Below, one piece after another: positions 25,184 to 34,489 of a DNA stretch of 49,846 nucleotides; the first letter of the stretch is position 1, and every line of letters starts with the position of its first letter. This stretch comes from Flavobacteriales bacterium (GTDB lineage Bacteria; Bacteroidota; Bacteroidia; Flavobacteriales_E; Vicingaceae). The notes below the pieces were generated by a model. That model was not told the DNA's origin and searched no databases. It was given only the letters and a program-made list of their open reading frames with translations. The DNA lies in NCBI GenBank assembly GCA_020853105.1, contig JADYZM010000070.1, forward strand, positions 1-49,846, in the 5' to 3' direction. Both the position numbers and the translations under genes were made by a program.

Positions 25184-28100
25184 ATGAAAAAAATTCTACT
25201 CGTTATCTCGCTTTTTTTGATAAGCACTCAATCTCAATTATTGGCACAGGTTACTTCATATGCTTTTACTCAAGTTGCCGGCACACCAACATTATTAACC
25301 CCTGCCGTTACAACACATACAACAGGAACAACTGACTATGGAGTTTATACAGCTGTTAATATTGGTTTTACATTCAATTTTAATTGTACTAATTATACTA
25401 CAGTTAGTATTTCAAACGATGGATATATTGTTATGGGTAACTCCTTAAGTAATACTTTCACACCATTGAGTGCCGGCTCTGATAACAATGTTATTTCTGC
25501 ATTAGCAGCCGATTTGCAAGGTAATGTTGCTGGTTCTTCCCTAACATCAAAAACTACAGGTGCTGCTCCGAATAGAATATTTACTGTAGAGTGGAAAAAT
25601 TATAAAGAATATTGGGACGGTGGAGATTTTACTTTCCAAATTTTGCTATATGAAACTTCGAATAATATTGTAATAAAATATACAACCAATACAGCTCTAA
25701 CCGCTGCTTCCGATTTTCAAGTAGGGCTTAGGGGTAGTTCAAATGCAGACTTCAATAATAGAACCAAACCAAATGCTACAAATTGGATTGCATCTACTGC
25801 TGGTGCTGCAAATTCCGATTTGATGAGTTGTGCAGTTAATATTGCAAGACAACCTACTGGTGTTTATACATGGACACCACCGGCAGCTTGTTCTGGAACT
25901 CCTACAGCAGGGACAGCATCTTCAAATCCAGCTTCTGTATGTAGTGGTAATACTTCAATAATTAGTTTATCTGGCAACACAAACTCATGTGGTATTTCAT
26001 ATCAGTGGCAGTCTGCACCCGCACCAGGAGGTCCATGGACAAATATCGGTGGCGCTACTTCAGTTACATATACTCCTACGATTACAGCTCTTATATATTT
26101 TCGTTGTATAGTAACTTGTGCAAATGGTGGTGCATCAGCTACATCTACAGTTACTTCTGTAAATTTAAATCCTCCGACTTCATGTTATTGTGTTTCGTCA
26201 GCAACATCTACTTCTGATATGGATGTACTTAATATCACTTTAGGAACAATCAATAACACGAGTGCAAATATTTCTTTAACCGGATCACAAGGAAATGCAA
26301 CAGGAACAGCAGGTATGTATAGTGACTGGAGGGGTACTACAGTGCCTGTTCCTAATTTGCAACAAGGCTCTACAACAGCATTTTCAGTTCAAATAGGTGG
26401 TGGAACACCATACAGTCACAGGGTTGATGTTTATATTGATTTCAATCAAGATGGTGATTTTGCTGATGCTGGGGAGTCCATACCTATTTTTGCCTACGCA
26501 AATCCTGCTTTACCTAATACTACCGCTTCAAGTATCACTATACCTATTACAGCAACAACTGGAAATACAACCATGCGTGTGGTTTGTGTAGAGAGTTCAT
26601 CTAGCAATTATTGCGGAACATACACATGGGGAGAAACCGAAGATTATACAATCAATATAACAGCTGCACCTAATTGTGCGGGGGCTCCAGTAGGTGGCAC
26701 TACTGTTTCGTCTGCCAACCCTGTTTGCCCTAGCACAGCGGTTACACTAAGCGTAACAGGGAGCACAATTGCATCAGGACTTACATATCAATGGCAATCT
26801 TCACCTGATAATGTTACTTGGACTAATATCCCAGGAGAAACAGGACTTACACTTACAATTATCCCTACTGCAAATACGTATTATCGAAGAATGGTTACAT
26901 GTACTCTTAGTGGTGGATCAAGTTCTTACAGTTCATCTTTATATCAAACAATCGGTTTATCTTTAGCTTGTTATTGCCCATCATCAGCCACTTCTACTTC
27001 TGATATGGATATTTTAAGAGTTACCTATGGAACAATTAATAATACAACACCAAATATTTCACTTGTTGGAACGCAGGGTACTGCAACAGGAACAGCGGGT
27101 ATGTATAGTAACTGGACTGCTTCTTCAGTACCTGTACCTACAATTACACAAAATGTAGCAACACCATTCACTGTTCAAATTGGTGGAGGTTCACCATGGA
27201 GTCACAGAGTTGATGTATATATTGATTTAAACCAAGATGGAGATTTTAATGATGTTGGAGAGTCATACCCTATTTTTGCATATGCAAGCCCAGCATTACC
27301 GAATACAACTACAGTAAACATAACAATTCCATGTTATGCAGCACTAGGAATTACCATCATGAGAGTAGTTTGTGTAGAAAGTTCATCAAGTAGCTCATGT
27401 GGAACTTATACGTGGGGAGAAACAGAGGATTATCGAATTAATATTGCTGCAGGAGGTGTTTGTGCTGGTATTCCTGTTGGAGGAACAGCTGTCGCTTCAG
27501 TAGGAACAATTAATTCATGTGCATCACCAACATCAACAATTTCCTTAACAGGAGCATCAACGGCTTGTGGTATTAATTATCAATGGCAATCGGCACCTGC
27601 ACTTGTTGGTCCGTGGACAAATATAAGCGGTGCAACAATGTCGTATTATGTTGCTAGTCCTTCTTCAAATACATATTACCGATGTGTATTGACATGTACC
27701 AATGGCGGAGGTACTGCTACATCAACCTCTGTTTTAGTTAATGTTACCATTTCAATTCCATCTAATAACGATTGTAGTGGAGCAACTACGATAACTGTCA
27801 ATGCAAATCAGTCCTGCGGTGCAATAACCTCTGGAACTATCAATTGCTCATCTGCTTCATCTGACCCAAATACATGTTTTGGTACTGCTGATGACGATGT
27901 TTGGTATAAGTTTGTGGCAACTTCAGGTGCACACGATATCACCATCAATAATGTGGCAGGTTCAACTACAGATTTGTATCATTCTGTTTATGCAGGAACT
28001 TGCGGTGCTTTGGGAACTCCATTGGTGTGTAGCGATCCAAATAACAGCTCAGTAACAGGGTTGACTGTTGGAGCAACTTATTATGTAAGAGTTTATTCAT

Positions 28101-29389
28101 GGACTTCAACAGCAGGTCAAAATACGACTTTTGATATTTGTATTACCTCACAACCCAATTGTGCAACACCTCCAAACTGTAATTTAAACTATACAATTTC
28201 ATCAATAGCTCATTCGCCAGTTAGTTACGCAACTGGAACTTCTATTACATTTTCTGATGACAGGTTTGCGAACTCATATTCTCCTATAGGATTCAACTTT
28301 TGTTTTGATGGAATAACATATTCAGATGTATTGATTTCTTCTAATGGATATTTGATTTTTCCAAGTTGTTATTCTGCAGCCCCTGATGAAACATCTGTGA
28401 CAACGGGTGGTTATTCGCCATGGTCTATTGGTGGCCCTGCAATACCAAATACAACTGATGCTCCTAGAAATGCTATTTTGGCACCTTGGCAAGATATTCA
28501 CCCAGGAGTTGGTGGTGCAACAAGATATCAAACCACAGGATCGGCTCCAAACAGAATTTTTATTGTTAAATATGATGCCATTCCTATGTATAGTTGTACA
28601 GGTGATTTATATAGTGCACAAATAAAACTCTTTGAAACAACAAATAATATTGAGATACATATAACAAACAAAACTGTATGTGCAGGATGGAATGGCGGTG
28701 ACGCTATACTTGGATTGCATAATTATTCAGGAACGATTGCTCAAGTTCCTGCTGGTTATAACTATCCAACGAACTGGACAGCTACAAATACAGCATTTAG
28801 GTTTACATCAAATTGTGCAGCCGCTTGTGCTTCATTACCCGTTACATTAATCCAATTTGAAGGGAAACCTGTTGATGATAAAAATATTCTCAATTGGACA
28901 ACTGAAACTGAAATCAATAATGATTATTTTGTATTGGAATCTTCTTCAAATATGGTTGAGTTTAAAATTATTGATAGAATAGATGGTGCTGGGAATTCTA
29001 ACAATACTATTCATTATCAATATACCGATAATTCACCTATAAACGAAATCACATACTACAGATTAAAACAAGTAGATTTTGATGGGACAATCAGTTATTC
29101 AAAAATTATCAGTGTGAAAAACGAGTATGAAAAAACTCCGGTTTCATTACACCCAAATCCTGCTAAAGAAACAATGTTTGTAACTGTTAAGTCAACTTCT
29201 GATGCTATTTTTACCATTAAATATACTAGTGTTTTGGGAAATAGTATAGAAGAAAAATTAATTATTAAAGAAGGAAACAACACCTATCAATTGGAAGGAT
29301 TTAAACAATTGAATCAGGGAATTTATTTCATTCAAATTATTGATGAAAAAAATCAAGTGATTAAAAACGAGAAAATAGTTAAAAATTAG
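25184..29389 (+). CDS. giant modular surface protein (Ig-like/GEVED repeats) with T9SS tail
   Basis: The 1401-residue protein is probably an adhesin or gliding/matrix protein. Modules in order: signal peptide (1-22); a jelly-roll-like domain (23-230); Ig-like 1 (236-325); GEVED 1 (334-492, ending WGETEDYTINI); Ig-like 2 (497-590); GEVED 2 (596-755); Ig-like 3 (759-850); a PPC-like domain (860-990, DDDVWYKFVATSGAHDI); a second jelly-roll-like domain (998-1210) resembling the first; a linker beginning LPVTLIQFEGK; and a type A T9SS sorting domain (about 1320-1401, SLHPNPAKETMFV). Ca-binding DxNxDGDF loops occur in both GEVED copies. The paired modules indicate internal duplication. A terminator follows directly. 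No enzyme motif was seen. Confidence 0.92.
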   Translation: MKKILLVISLFLISTQSQLLAQVTSYAFTQVAGTPTLLTPAVTTHTTGTTDYGVYTAVNIGFTFNFNCTNYTTVSISNDGYIVMGNSLSNTFTPLSAGSDNNVISALAADLQGNVAGSSLTSKTTGAAPNRIFTVEWKNYKEYWDGGDFTFQILLYETSNNIVIKYTTNTALTAASDFQVGLRGSSNADFNNRTKPNATNWIASTAGAANSDLMSCAVNIARQPTGVYTWTPPAACSGTPTAGTASSNPASVCSGNTSIISLSGNTNSCGISYQWQSAPAPGGPWTNIGGATSVTYTPTITALIYFRCIVTCANGGASATSTVTSVNLNPPTSCYCVSSATSTSDMDVLNITLGTINNTSANISLTGSQGNATGTAGMYSDWRGTTVPVPNLQQGSTTAFSVQIGGGTPYSHRVDVYIDFNQDGDFADAGESIPIFAYANPALPNTTASSITIPITATTGNTTMRVVCVESSSSNYCGTYTWGETEDYTINITAAPNCAGAPVGGTTVSSANPVCPSTAVTLSVTGSTIASGLTYQWQSSPDNVTWTNIPGETGLTLTIIPTANTYYRRMVTCTLSGGSSSYSSSLYQTIGLSLACYCPSSATSTSDMDILRVTYGTINNTTPNISLVGTQGTATGTAGMYSNWTASSVPVPTITQNVATPFTVQIGGGSPWSHRVDVYIDLNQDGDFNDVGESYPIFAYASPALPNTTTVNITIPCYAALGITIMRVVCVESSSSSSCGTYTWGETEDYRINIAAGGVCAGIPVGGTAVASVGTINSCASPTSTISLTGASTACGINYQWQSAPALVGPWTNISGATMSYYVASPSSNTYYRCVLTCTNGGGTATSTSVLVNVTISIPSNNDCSGATTITVNANQSCGAITSGTINCSSASSDPNTCFGTADDDVWYKFVATSGAHDITINNVAGSTTDLYHSVYAGTCGALGTPLVCSDPNNSSVTGLTVGATYYVRVYSWTSTAGQNTTFDICITSQPNCATPPNCNLNYTISSIAHSPVSYATGTSITFSDDRFANSYSPIGFNFCFDGITYSDVLISSNGYLIFPSCYSAAPDETSVTTGGYSPWSIGGPAIPNTTDAPRNAILAPWQDIHPGVGGATRYQTTGSAPNRIFIVKYDAIPMYSCTGDLYSAQIKLFETTNNIEIHITNKTVCAGWNGGDAILGLHNYSGTIAQVPAGYNYPTNWTATNTAFRFTSNCAAACASLPVTLIQFEGKPVDDKNILNWTTETEINNDYFVLESSSNMVEFKIIDRIDGAGNSNNTIHYQYTDNSPINEITYYRLKQVDFDGTISYSKIISVKNEYEKTPVSLHPNPAKETMFVTVKSTSDAIFTIKYTSVLGNSIEEKLIIKEGNNTYQLEGFKQLNQGIYFIQIIDEKNQVIKNEKIVKN
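26184..27440 (+). repeat. two tandem Ig-GEVED module copies in the surface protein gene
   Basis: GEVED copies at about 26184-26660 and 26970-27440 share recognisable DNA and protein blocks (SATSTSDMD, SHRVDVYID, TYTWGETEDY). Three Ig-like copies share YQWQS and GPWTNI. The copies have diverged at synonymous sites, so the duplication is not recent. Confidence 0.8.
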
Positions 29390-29414
29390 AAAGTAAGTTT
29401 GACTTGATAGTCCT

Positions 29415-29447
29415 AAAAAAAAGTATCGACATGAAGTCGATACTTTT
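29415..29447. terminator. bidirectional terminator between convergent genes
   Basis: A perfect stem (AAAGTATCGAC with GTCGATACTTT) encloses a 5-base loop, with an A-run on the left and a T-run on the right, so it works on both strands. It serves the T9SS protein gene from the left and the M28 peptidase gene from the right. Confidence 0.9.
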
Positions 29448-29448
29448 T

Positions 29449-30810
29449 TTATTTTAGAGTTTTATCCATTAAATAAATAATTGTAGCCATTGCTGCTGCA
29501 CCAAGTTCCAATTCACGTTTATTTACAGTTTCAAAAACATCTGCGTATGAATGGTGATAATCAAAATAGGCTTGTGAGTTTATGAATAATCCTAGCTGCA
29601 TCATTTCCGGATAATACTTAACCAAAGGCATAATGTCAACATCGCTAAATCCTTTCTGAATTTTAAACAAATCATAGGAGTTGAGTTGACTTGAAAATTG
29701 TTTTATGGTATTCAATTGAAAATCTGTTCCCATAACATCAAATCCCATGGGTAAAAAACCTCCTCTGTCACTTTCTATAGCCATCAAATGAGTTTCATTT
29801 TTTTCAAAAGATTGTTTTGCATAGGTTTCTCCTCCCATATTTCCATTTTCTTCGTTCATAAATAACACGCATCTGATGGTGTGTTGAGGTTTATAGTTCA
29901 ACTTTTTTAATATTCGTATGGCTTCAATGCAATGCATTACACCTGCACCATTGTCATGAGCCCCTTCACCAACATCCCAAGTATCAAGGTGAGCTCCCAT
30001 GGTAATTATTTTATTGTCAACACCTCGTATTTCTCCAATCACATTATATGAGAGAACATCAGGTAGAGTTTGACAATTCATTTCTAAATGGAGTTTTATT
30101 TTTCCTTTTTTTATCCATTCAATTAAATCGTTAGCATGTTGAGTACTAATAGCCGCACAAGGAATGGGTTTAATTTCTGGGTCAAAAGTTGTAACGCCTG
30201 TGTGAACAATATTATTGGTATTATTTGTTAATGACCGAACCAGTACAGCGGAAGCCCCCATTTTTGCTGCTACGTTTGGACCGTCTCCTCGCAAAGGATA
30301 GCAATGAGAATAAGCGTCAAACGTATTGAAGTATTTTTCGTCAAAACTTTCGTTGAAAAAAACGGTTTTTCCTTTTATGTCTTTTGGGTCTAATTTTTTT
30401 AATTCATCAATATTTTGGACAGTCAATATTTCTGTTATTAATATTCCTTGAGTAGCAGATGAACCTCCGAGTGCTAAAATGTTAAGTGTCAATTTTTCTC
30501 CTTTTTCATTTTCTGCTTGAGCGAATTCTTTTTTACCTCTAATCCATTTTGGAACTTTTACTTCTTGTAAATAAACCATATCCAAAGCGTAGTTATTTAG
30601 TAAATGTTTACTAAAACGAATAGCGTCTTCAGCTTGTTTACTCCCGCTAATTCTGTGACCTATTGATTTGCATAAAGTTTTTAAATTTTGGTATGATTGA
30701 CCATTTTCTAAGGCTTCGTCGTATATTTTACGAATAAAAATGGAATCGTTTTGAGCTTTTGTAGTCAAAAGATTTCCAATTAACAGCAGCAATACCGATA
30801 AGATTTTCAT
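29449..30810 (-). CDS. M28 family zinc peptidase with PA domain
   Basis: This is a secreted aminopeptidase or carboxypeptidase-like enzyme. The 453-residue protein has a signal peptide (MKILSVLLLLIGNLLTTKAQ) and an inserted protease-associated region (about 110-240). The M28 zinc set is complete: MGAHLDTWD, AHDNGAG, NEENG with the catalytic Glu, ESDRGGF and DYHHSYADVF. It lacks a C-terminal T9SS domain, so it is probably periplasmic or outer-membrane associated. A TATTTTTG box lies about 20 bases upstream, and the gene is separated from the MBOAT operon by 89 bases. It probably cleaves peptides for nutrition or envelope turnover. Confidence 0.93.
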   Translation of the reverse strand: MKILSVLLLLIGNLLTTKAQNDSIFIRKIYDEALENGQSYQNLKTLCKSIGHRISGSKQAEDAIRFSKHLLNNYALDMVYLQEVKVPKWIRGKKEFAQAENEKGEKLTLNILALGGSSATQGILITEILTVQNIDELKKLDPKDIKGKTVFFNESFDEKYFNTFDAYSHCYPLRGDGPNVAAKMGASAVLVRSLTNNTNNIVHTGVTTFDPEIKPIPCAAISTQHANDLIEWIKKGKIKLHLEMNCQTLPDVLSYNVIGEIRGVDNKIITMGAHLDTWDVGEGAHDNGAGVMHCIEAIRILKKLNYKPQHTIRCVLFMNEENGNMGGETYAKQSFEKNETHLMAIESDRGGFLPMGFDVMGTDFQLNTIKQFSSQLNSYDLFKIQKGFSDVDIMPLVKYYPEMMQLGLFINSQAYFDYHHSYADVFETVNKRELELGAAAMATIIYLMDKTLK

Positions 30811-30826
30811 AAAGCAATTTTTTTGT

Positions 30827-30834
30827 CAAAAATA
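30827..30834 (-). promoter_or_regulatory. candidate -7 box (TATTTTTG) for the M28 peptidase
   Basis: This is an exact TAnnTTTG match on the minus strand, 16 bases before the ATG at 30810. No clear -33 element was seen. It suggests separate transcription from the acyltransferase genes upstream. Confidence 0.4.
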
Positions 30835-30899
30835 ACAAACACTTCGAGCGAATAGAATAACATTAAATCCGATTATTGGATAGCTTAGTGTTTTATTTT

Positions 30900-32606
30900 T
30901 TAAAATTGAAAATAGATAAAAGCTTGAAGTTCAGACGACATGGCTTGATAAATTAAAATAACAGTTGCAACTGAAATTAAGACTTTTGCATAAGCAGGAG
31001 ATTCAATAAATTTTTCTCTGTACCAAATTTTTGTTTTTTCAGGTAACCAGTGGATTATAAAACCCAATAGAGTTATAGAAAACACCAATTTATATGAGCT
31101 TAGAATATTACCAATTAGTTCAAATCCAAAATTTGAATAAATTTGATTGAGTATTAGTTTGGTAGATTCAAAGTCGGCTGCTCTAAACCAAATTCGTGTA
31201 AAAGTTATAAAGGTGAGAGTAATAAACACTTTAAAACCTGTAGCTAGTAAATTGTTGTATTTTTCATACGGACTAATTTTTTTCCATAGTTTATAAATCA
31301 TCAAACCAAGTCCGTTTAAACCACCCCAAATCACAAAATTCCAACTGGCTCCGTGCCAAAGACCTCCTAAGAGCATGGTAATTAATAAATTAATATTAGT
31401 GGTAAGCCAATTTCTAAAAGATTTTATCCAGATGGATAAAAAAACTAGCAATAAAACTATCCAGAGAGCAACATACAAAACAAACATTTTTCCGCTCAAC
31501 AAAATAAGTACAGTTAAAATAATCAACCCTGTAATCCATGTTCCCCAACTTCCCACACGATTTCCACCGAGTGGAATATACAGATAATCTCTAAGCCATG
31601 TTGAAAGGCTCATGTGCCAACGCTTCCAGAATTCACCTACATTTTTAGCTTTGTATGGTGAATTAAAATTCATCGGTAAAGTGAATCCCAATAATAGTGC
31701 AATGCCTATTGCAATATCTGTATATCCAGAAAAATCGGCATAAACCTGTAGTGAGTATCCATATAGAGCTAATAAATTTTCAAATCCGGTGTACATTGTG
31801 GGGTTTTGGAATATTCGGTCAATGAAGTTAACTGCTATATAATCCCCGATAACAATTTTTTTAATCAAGCCATTAATTATCCAAAACAATGCTAATCCGA
31901 ACTGATGTTGAGTTAAGCGATAAGGTTGATATATTTGAGGGATAAACTCAGATGCTCTAACAATTGGTCCGGCAACTAACTGTGGGAAAAAAGATACATA
32001 AAAGCTAAAGTCAACAAAGTTTTTCACCGGGGTGATTTGTTTTCTGTAAATATCTACAGTGTAGCTAATGGTTTGAAAGGTATAAAATGAAATACCCACA
32101 GGAAGTAATATTTTGTCAACTGTAAAATGAGTGCCTGAAATTGTATTTACAAAATGTGCAAAATGATTGAAAACATGTATATTACTATTAAATATACTGT
32201 TGTACGAATCAGTAAAGAAATAGGCATATTTAAAATAGCACAACACAAACAGATTGATAAAGATGCTACTGCCTACCAGCAATTTTCTAGTAAGTTCATT
32301 TGTTGTTCGGTGTACTTTTTTTCCGATGTTATAATCGATAATAGTAGAAAAGAGTAGGGTGGTAATAAATAAACCGCTGGTTTTGTAGTAAAAAAACAAA
32401 CTAACCAATAATAAGAATAAATTTCGAAGTGTGTTTTTTTTATAAACTATGGAATATATTGCTAAAACAATGGTAAAAAATCCCCAAAAGAAAAGTTGAG
32501 TAAAAATTAAAGGTTGATTTTCATTGTAAAGCAAAATGCTTTTTAAGTTTTCAAAACTTAAAAACCATTGAAGCCATTCTATTATTGGGTTGAAGTTATT
32601 CACCAA
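30900..32606 (-). CDS. MBOAT family O-acyltransferase (AlgI/PatA-like)
   Basis: The 568-residue integral-membrane protein has about 11 to 13 hydrophobic segments and the AlgI/DltB hallmark GGLWHGASWNFVIWGGLNG with the invariant His. FWKRWHMSLSTWLRDYLYIPLGG is also conserved. Such proteins move acetyl groups from cytosolic acetyl-CoA across the membrane to a periplasmic acceptor enzyme. The two SGNH proteins encoded upstream in the same operon are the natural acceptors. The start is TTG at 32606 or the adjacent GTG at 32603; either overlaps the end of the HAD gene. The final substrate (peptidoglycan or a glycan) is an inference from context. Confidence 0.93.
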   Translation of the reverse strand: MVNNFNPIIEWLQWFLSFENLKSILLYNENQPLIFTQLFFWGFFTIVLAIYSIVYKKNTLRNLFLLLVSLFFYYKTSGLFITTLLFSTIIDYNIGKKVHRTTNELTRKLLVGSSIFINLFVLCYFKYAYFFTDSYNSIFNSNIHVFNHFAHFVNTISGTHFTVDKILLPVGISFYTFQTISYTVDIYRKQITPVKNFVDFSFYVSFFPQLVAGPIVRASEFIPQIYQPYRLTQHQFGLALFWIINGLIKKIVIGDYIAVNFIDRIFQNPTMYTGFENLLALYGYSLQVYADFSGYTDIAIGIALLLGFTLPMNFNSPYKAKNVGEFWKRWHMSLSTWLRDYLYIPLGGNRVGSWGTWITGLIILTVLILLSGKMFVLYVALWIVLLLVFLSIWIKSFRNWLTTNINLLITMLLGGLWHGASWNFVIWGGLNGLGLMIYKLWKKISPYEKYNNLLATGFKVFITLTFITFTRIWFRAADFESTKLILNQIYSNFGFELIGNILSSYKLVFSITLLGFIIHWLPEKTKIWYREKFIESPAYAKVLISVATVILIYQAMSSELQAFIYFQF

Positions 32607-33246
32607 ACACTGTTTTAATTTCTGTTAATGAATTTATTTTAAAGTCTGCAATCGAAAAATATGGGTGATTTTGGTTTTCTACGTCGGGAACCACAATGGT
32701 TTTCATTCGAGCTGATTTTGCTGCCAACAGTCCATTCCATGAATCTTCGATAACTAAACATTCATCTGGAGCAACATTCAAATCTTGAGCTGTTTTAAGA
32801 TAAATTTCGGGGTGTGGTTTTCCGTAGGGCAAATGTTCTGCTGAATTGACAATGCTAAAGTAGAAGTTTAGATTTAGTTTTGATAATACAGTATTAATCA
32901 AACTCTTTGGAGATGATGAAGCAAGTGCTAAACTATATTTTTTTGACATAAAATAGCGGATTGAAGACTCAACACCTTCTAATATTATTCCTTTCTCAGA
33001 AATTAATTTTGTAACATGTATCAATAAATCTTCTTCAACTTCATGCATTGATTTTCCTGTCCAGCCTAATTTTTTATGCCAATACTCGATTACTTCACTC
33101 AACTTCATACCCATAGTTTCTTTGCACATTTCTTCAGTAAAATTTAATCCTATCGTTTTAAATGTAGCAATTTCAGCTTCTCTCCAAAGAGGCTCTGAAT
33201 TGATAATCACTCCATCCATATCGTATATAACCGCTTTAATTTTCAT
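32596..33246 (-). CDS. HAD family sugar phosphatase (beta-phosphoglucomutase-like)
   Basis: The 216-residue cytosolic protein has all four HAD motifs: DMDGVIINSEP (I), ALASSSPKS (II), GKPHPEIYL (III) and VIEDSWNG (IV), plus an alpha-helical cap. The layout fits hexitol/2-deoxyglucose phosphatases of the HxpB/YniC type or beta-phosphoglucomutase. Its ATG overlaps the preceding SGNH gene by 11 bases, and its end overlaps the MBOAT gene, so it is translated as part of the acyl-transfer operon. Its place there is unexplained and may be incidental. Confidence 0.88.
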   Translation of the reverse strand: MKIKAVIYDMDGVIINSEPLWREAEIATFKTIGLNFTEEMCKETMGMKLSEVIEYWHKKLGWTGKSMHEVEEDLLIHVTKLISEKGIILEGVESSIRYFMSKKYSLALASSSPKSLINTVLSKLNLNFYFSIVNSAEHLPYGKPHPEIYLKTAQDLNVAPDECLVIEDSWNGLLAAKSARMKTIVVPDVENQNHPYFSIADFKINSLTEIKTVFGE

Positions 33247-34489
33247 ATTGAAGTTGATTGGTATTGTTACACAAATAGGAAGAATACGCTTTAATCAGTG
33301 CAGAAAACATTAAATCACCAATAAGTTCATACCCGCTTTTTGTAAAATGAATTAAATCTCTTTGAGCCAAATTATTTTTATTCCAAGTTTTTATTGAACC
33401 TAATCCGCCCATAACAGTAGCTAAATCCCAATAACCTGCATTGTGTTTATGCATTAAATTTTGCATAGCTTGTTGAACTTCAGCAATTCGTTTGTTTGGA
33501 TACCTTCTTTTGTAATAACTGTCAGTATTTGAAACAAATATAAAATTACAATCCGGGCTCACTTCTTTGATTTTAGAAACCAATGAATCGTAATTATTTT
33601 CGTAGCATTTAGCACAAAATCCGGGTTCAAAAGCATCATTGATTCCAATACAAAAAATAACCAAATTAGGTTGTATGGTTAGCAAATGTTGGTTGAATAA
33701 TTGATTTCTTAAATAGCTGGAAGTACTTGCTCCATTAACCCCCACAGAAGTATAGGTGATACCATTATCATCATTTTCTAAGCTAATTCCATATAAATTA
33801 AAGTGGGTTTGAAAACTATCCGTTTTAAAAATTCTGAACTCTATTTGTTTTTGGAATGAGGTAAACTTAAACTCAGTAAAACCGAGCTCGTGGTTGGTAT
33901 AAATTGAATAACATGAGTCAGTAGTTACATCAACACAAAATCCTGATGAGTCTGTATCGTGAAAAACTTTTACTTGGTTAAAATCATAACTTGGGGTTTC
34001 ATCAGGTTTGAATTCAATTTTAAATGAAGAAACACTGTCGGTTGTTACCGCAGTTACACCTGACAATCCCCATGTTTTTTGGTGTTTTAATACTGCATTT
34101 CTAAATCCACTCCATTCACCTGAATAAGTTACGTTGTAGTAGCTTGGATTATTGGTTTTTGCAAGTTTATACGGAAATAAAAAACCTCTGCCGGCATTTA
34201 ATCCTAAATCGGATTGAAATCGTTTTCTTACTTGGTGAGACCAAACGTCTGCCTGTATGTGAGAACCTCCGATTTGCATGATATTTATTGTGCCAATTCC
34301 TGTACGTGTTAAGTTGTTCAATTCCGAAAAGAAATGCGAAAGACTACTTTTGGGATTTGCCAATTGGAGTGTATCTGCTTCGTAGTTTATGAAAGGATAT
34401 TGTTGGAGCAAATGAGGATTATCTTGTCCAGATGCTTTCAACATACAAAAACATAAAATTATAGTATGAAAGATAATCTTATTTTGCAT
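33236..34489 (-). CDS. SGNH/GDSL hydrolase family protein, second copy
   Basis: The 417-residue exported protein has a signal peptide ending LKASGQD. The SGNH blocks are present: block I reads MQIGGSHIQAD, keeping the nucleophile Ser while the usual Asp is Gly; block III is CIGIND; block V is DLIHF with the Asp-His pair. An inserted beta domain separates blocks I and III, as in AlgX/PatB-like acyltransferases. It overlaps both neighbours by 11 bases. It is inferred to be a periplasmic O-acetyltransferase or esterase working with the MBOAT protein. It shares I-M-x2-G-x-S-x-I-x-A-D with the upstream paralogue. Confidence 0.82.
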   Translation of the reverse strand: MQNKIIFHTIILCFCMLKASGQDNPHLLQQYPFINYEADTLQLANPKSSLSHFFSELNNLTRTGIGTINIMQIGGSHIQADVWSHQVRKRFQSDLGLNAGRGFLFPYKLAKTNNPSYYNVTYSGEWSGFRNAVLKHQKTWGLSGVTAVTTDSVSSFKIEFKPDETPSYDFNQVKVFHDTDSSGFCVDVTTDSCYSIYTNHELGFTEFKFTSFQKQIEFRIFKTDSFQTHFNLYGISLENDDNGITYTSVGVNGASTSSYLRNQLFNQHLLTIQPNLVIFCIGINDAFEPGFCAKCYENNYDSLVSKIKEVSPDCNFIFVSNTDSYYKRRYPNKRIAEVQQAMQNLMHKHNAGYWDLATVMGGLGSIKTWNKNNLAQRDLIHFTKSGYELIGDLMFSALIKAYSSYLCNNTNQLQYEN

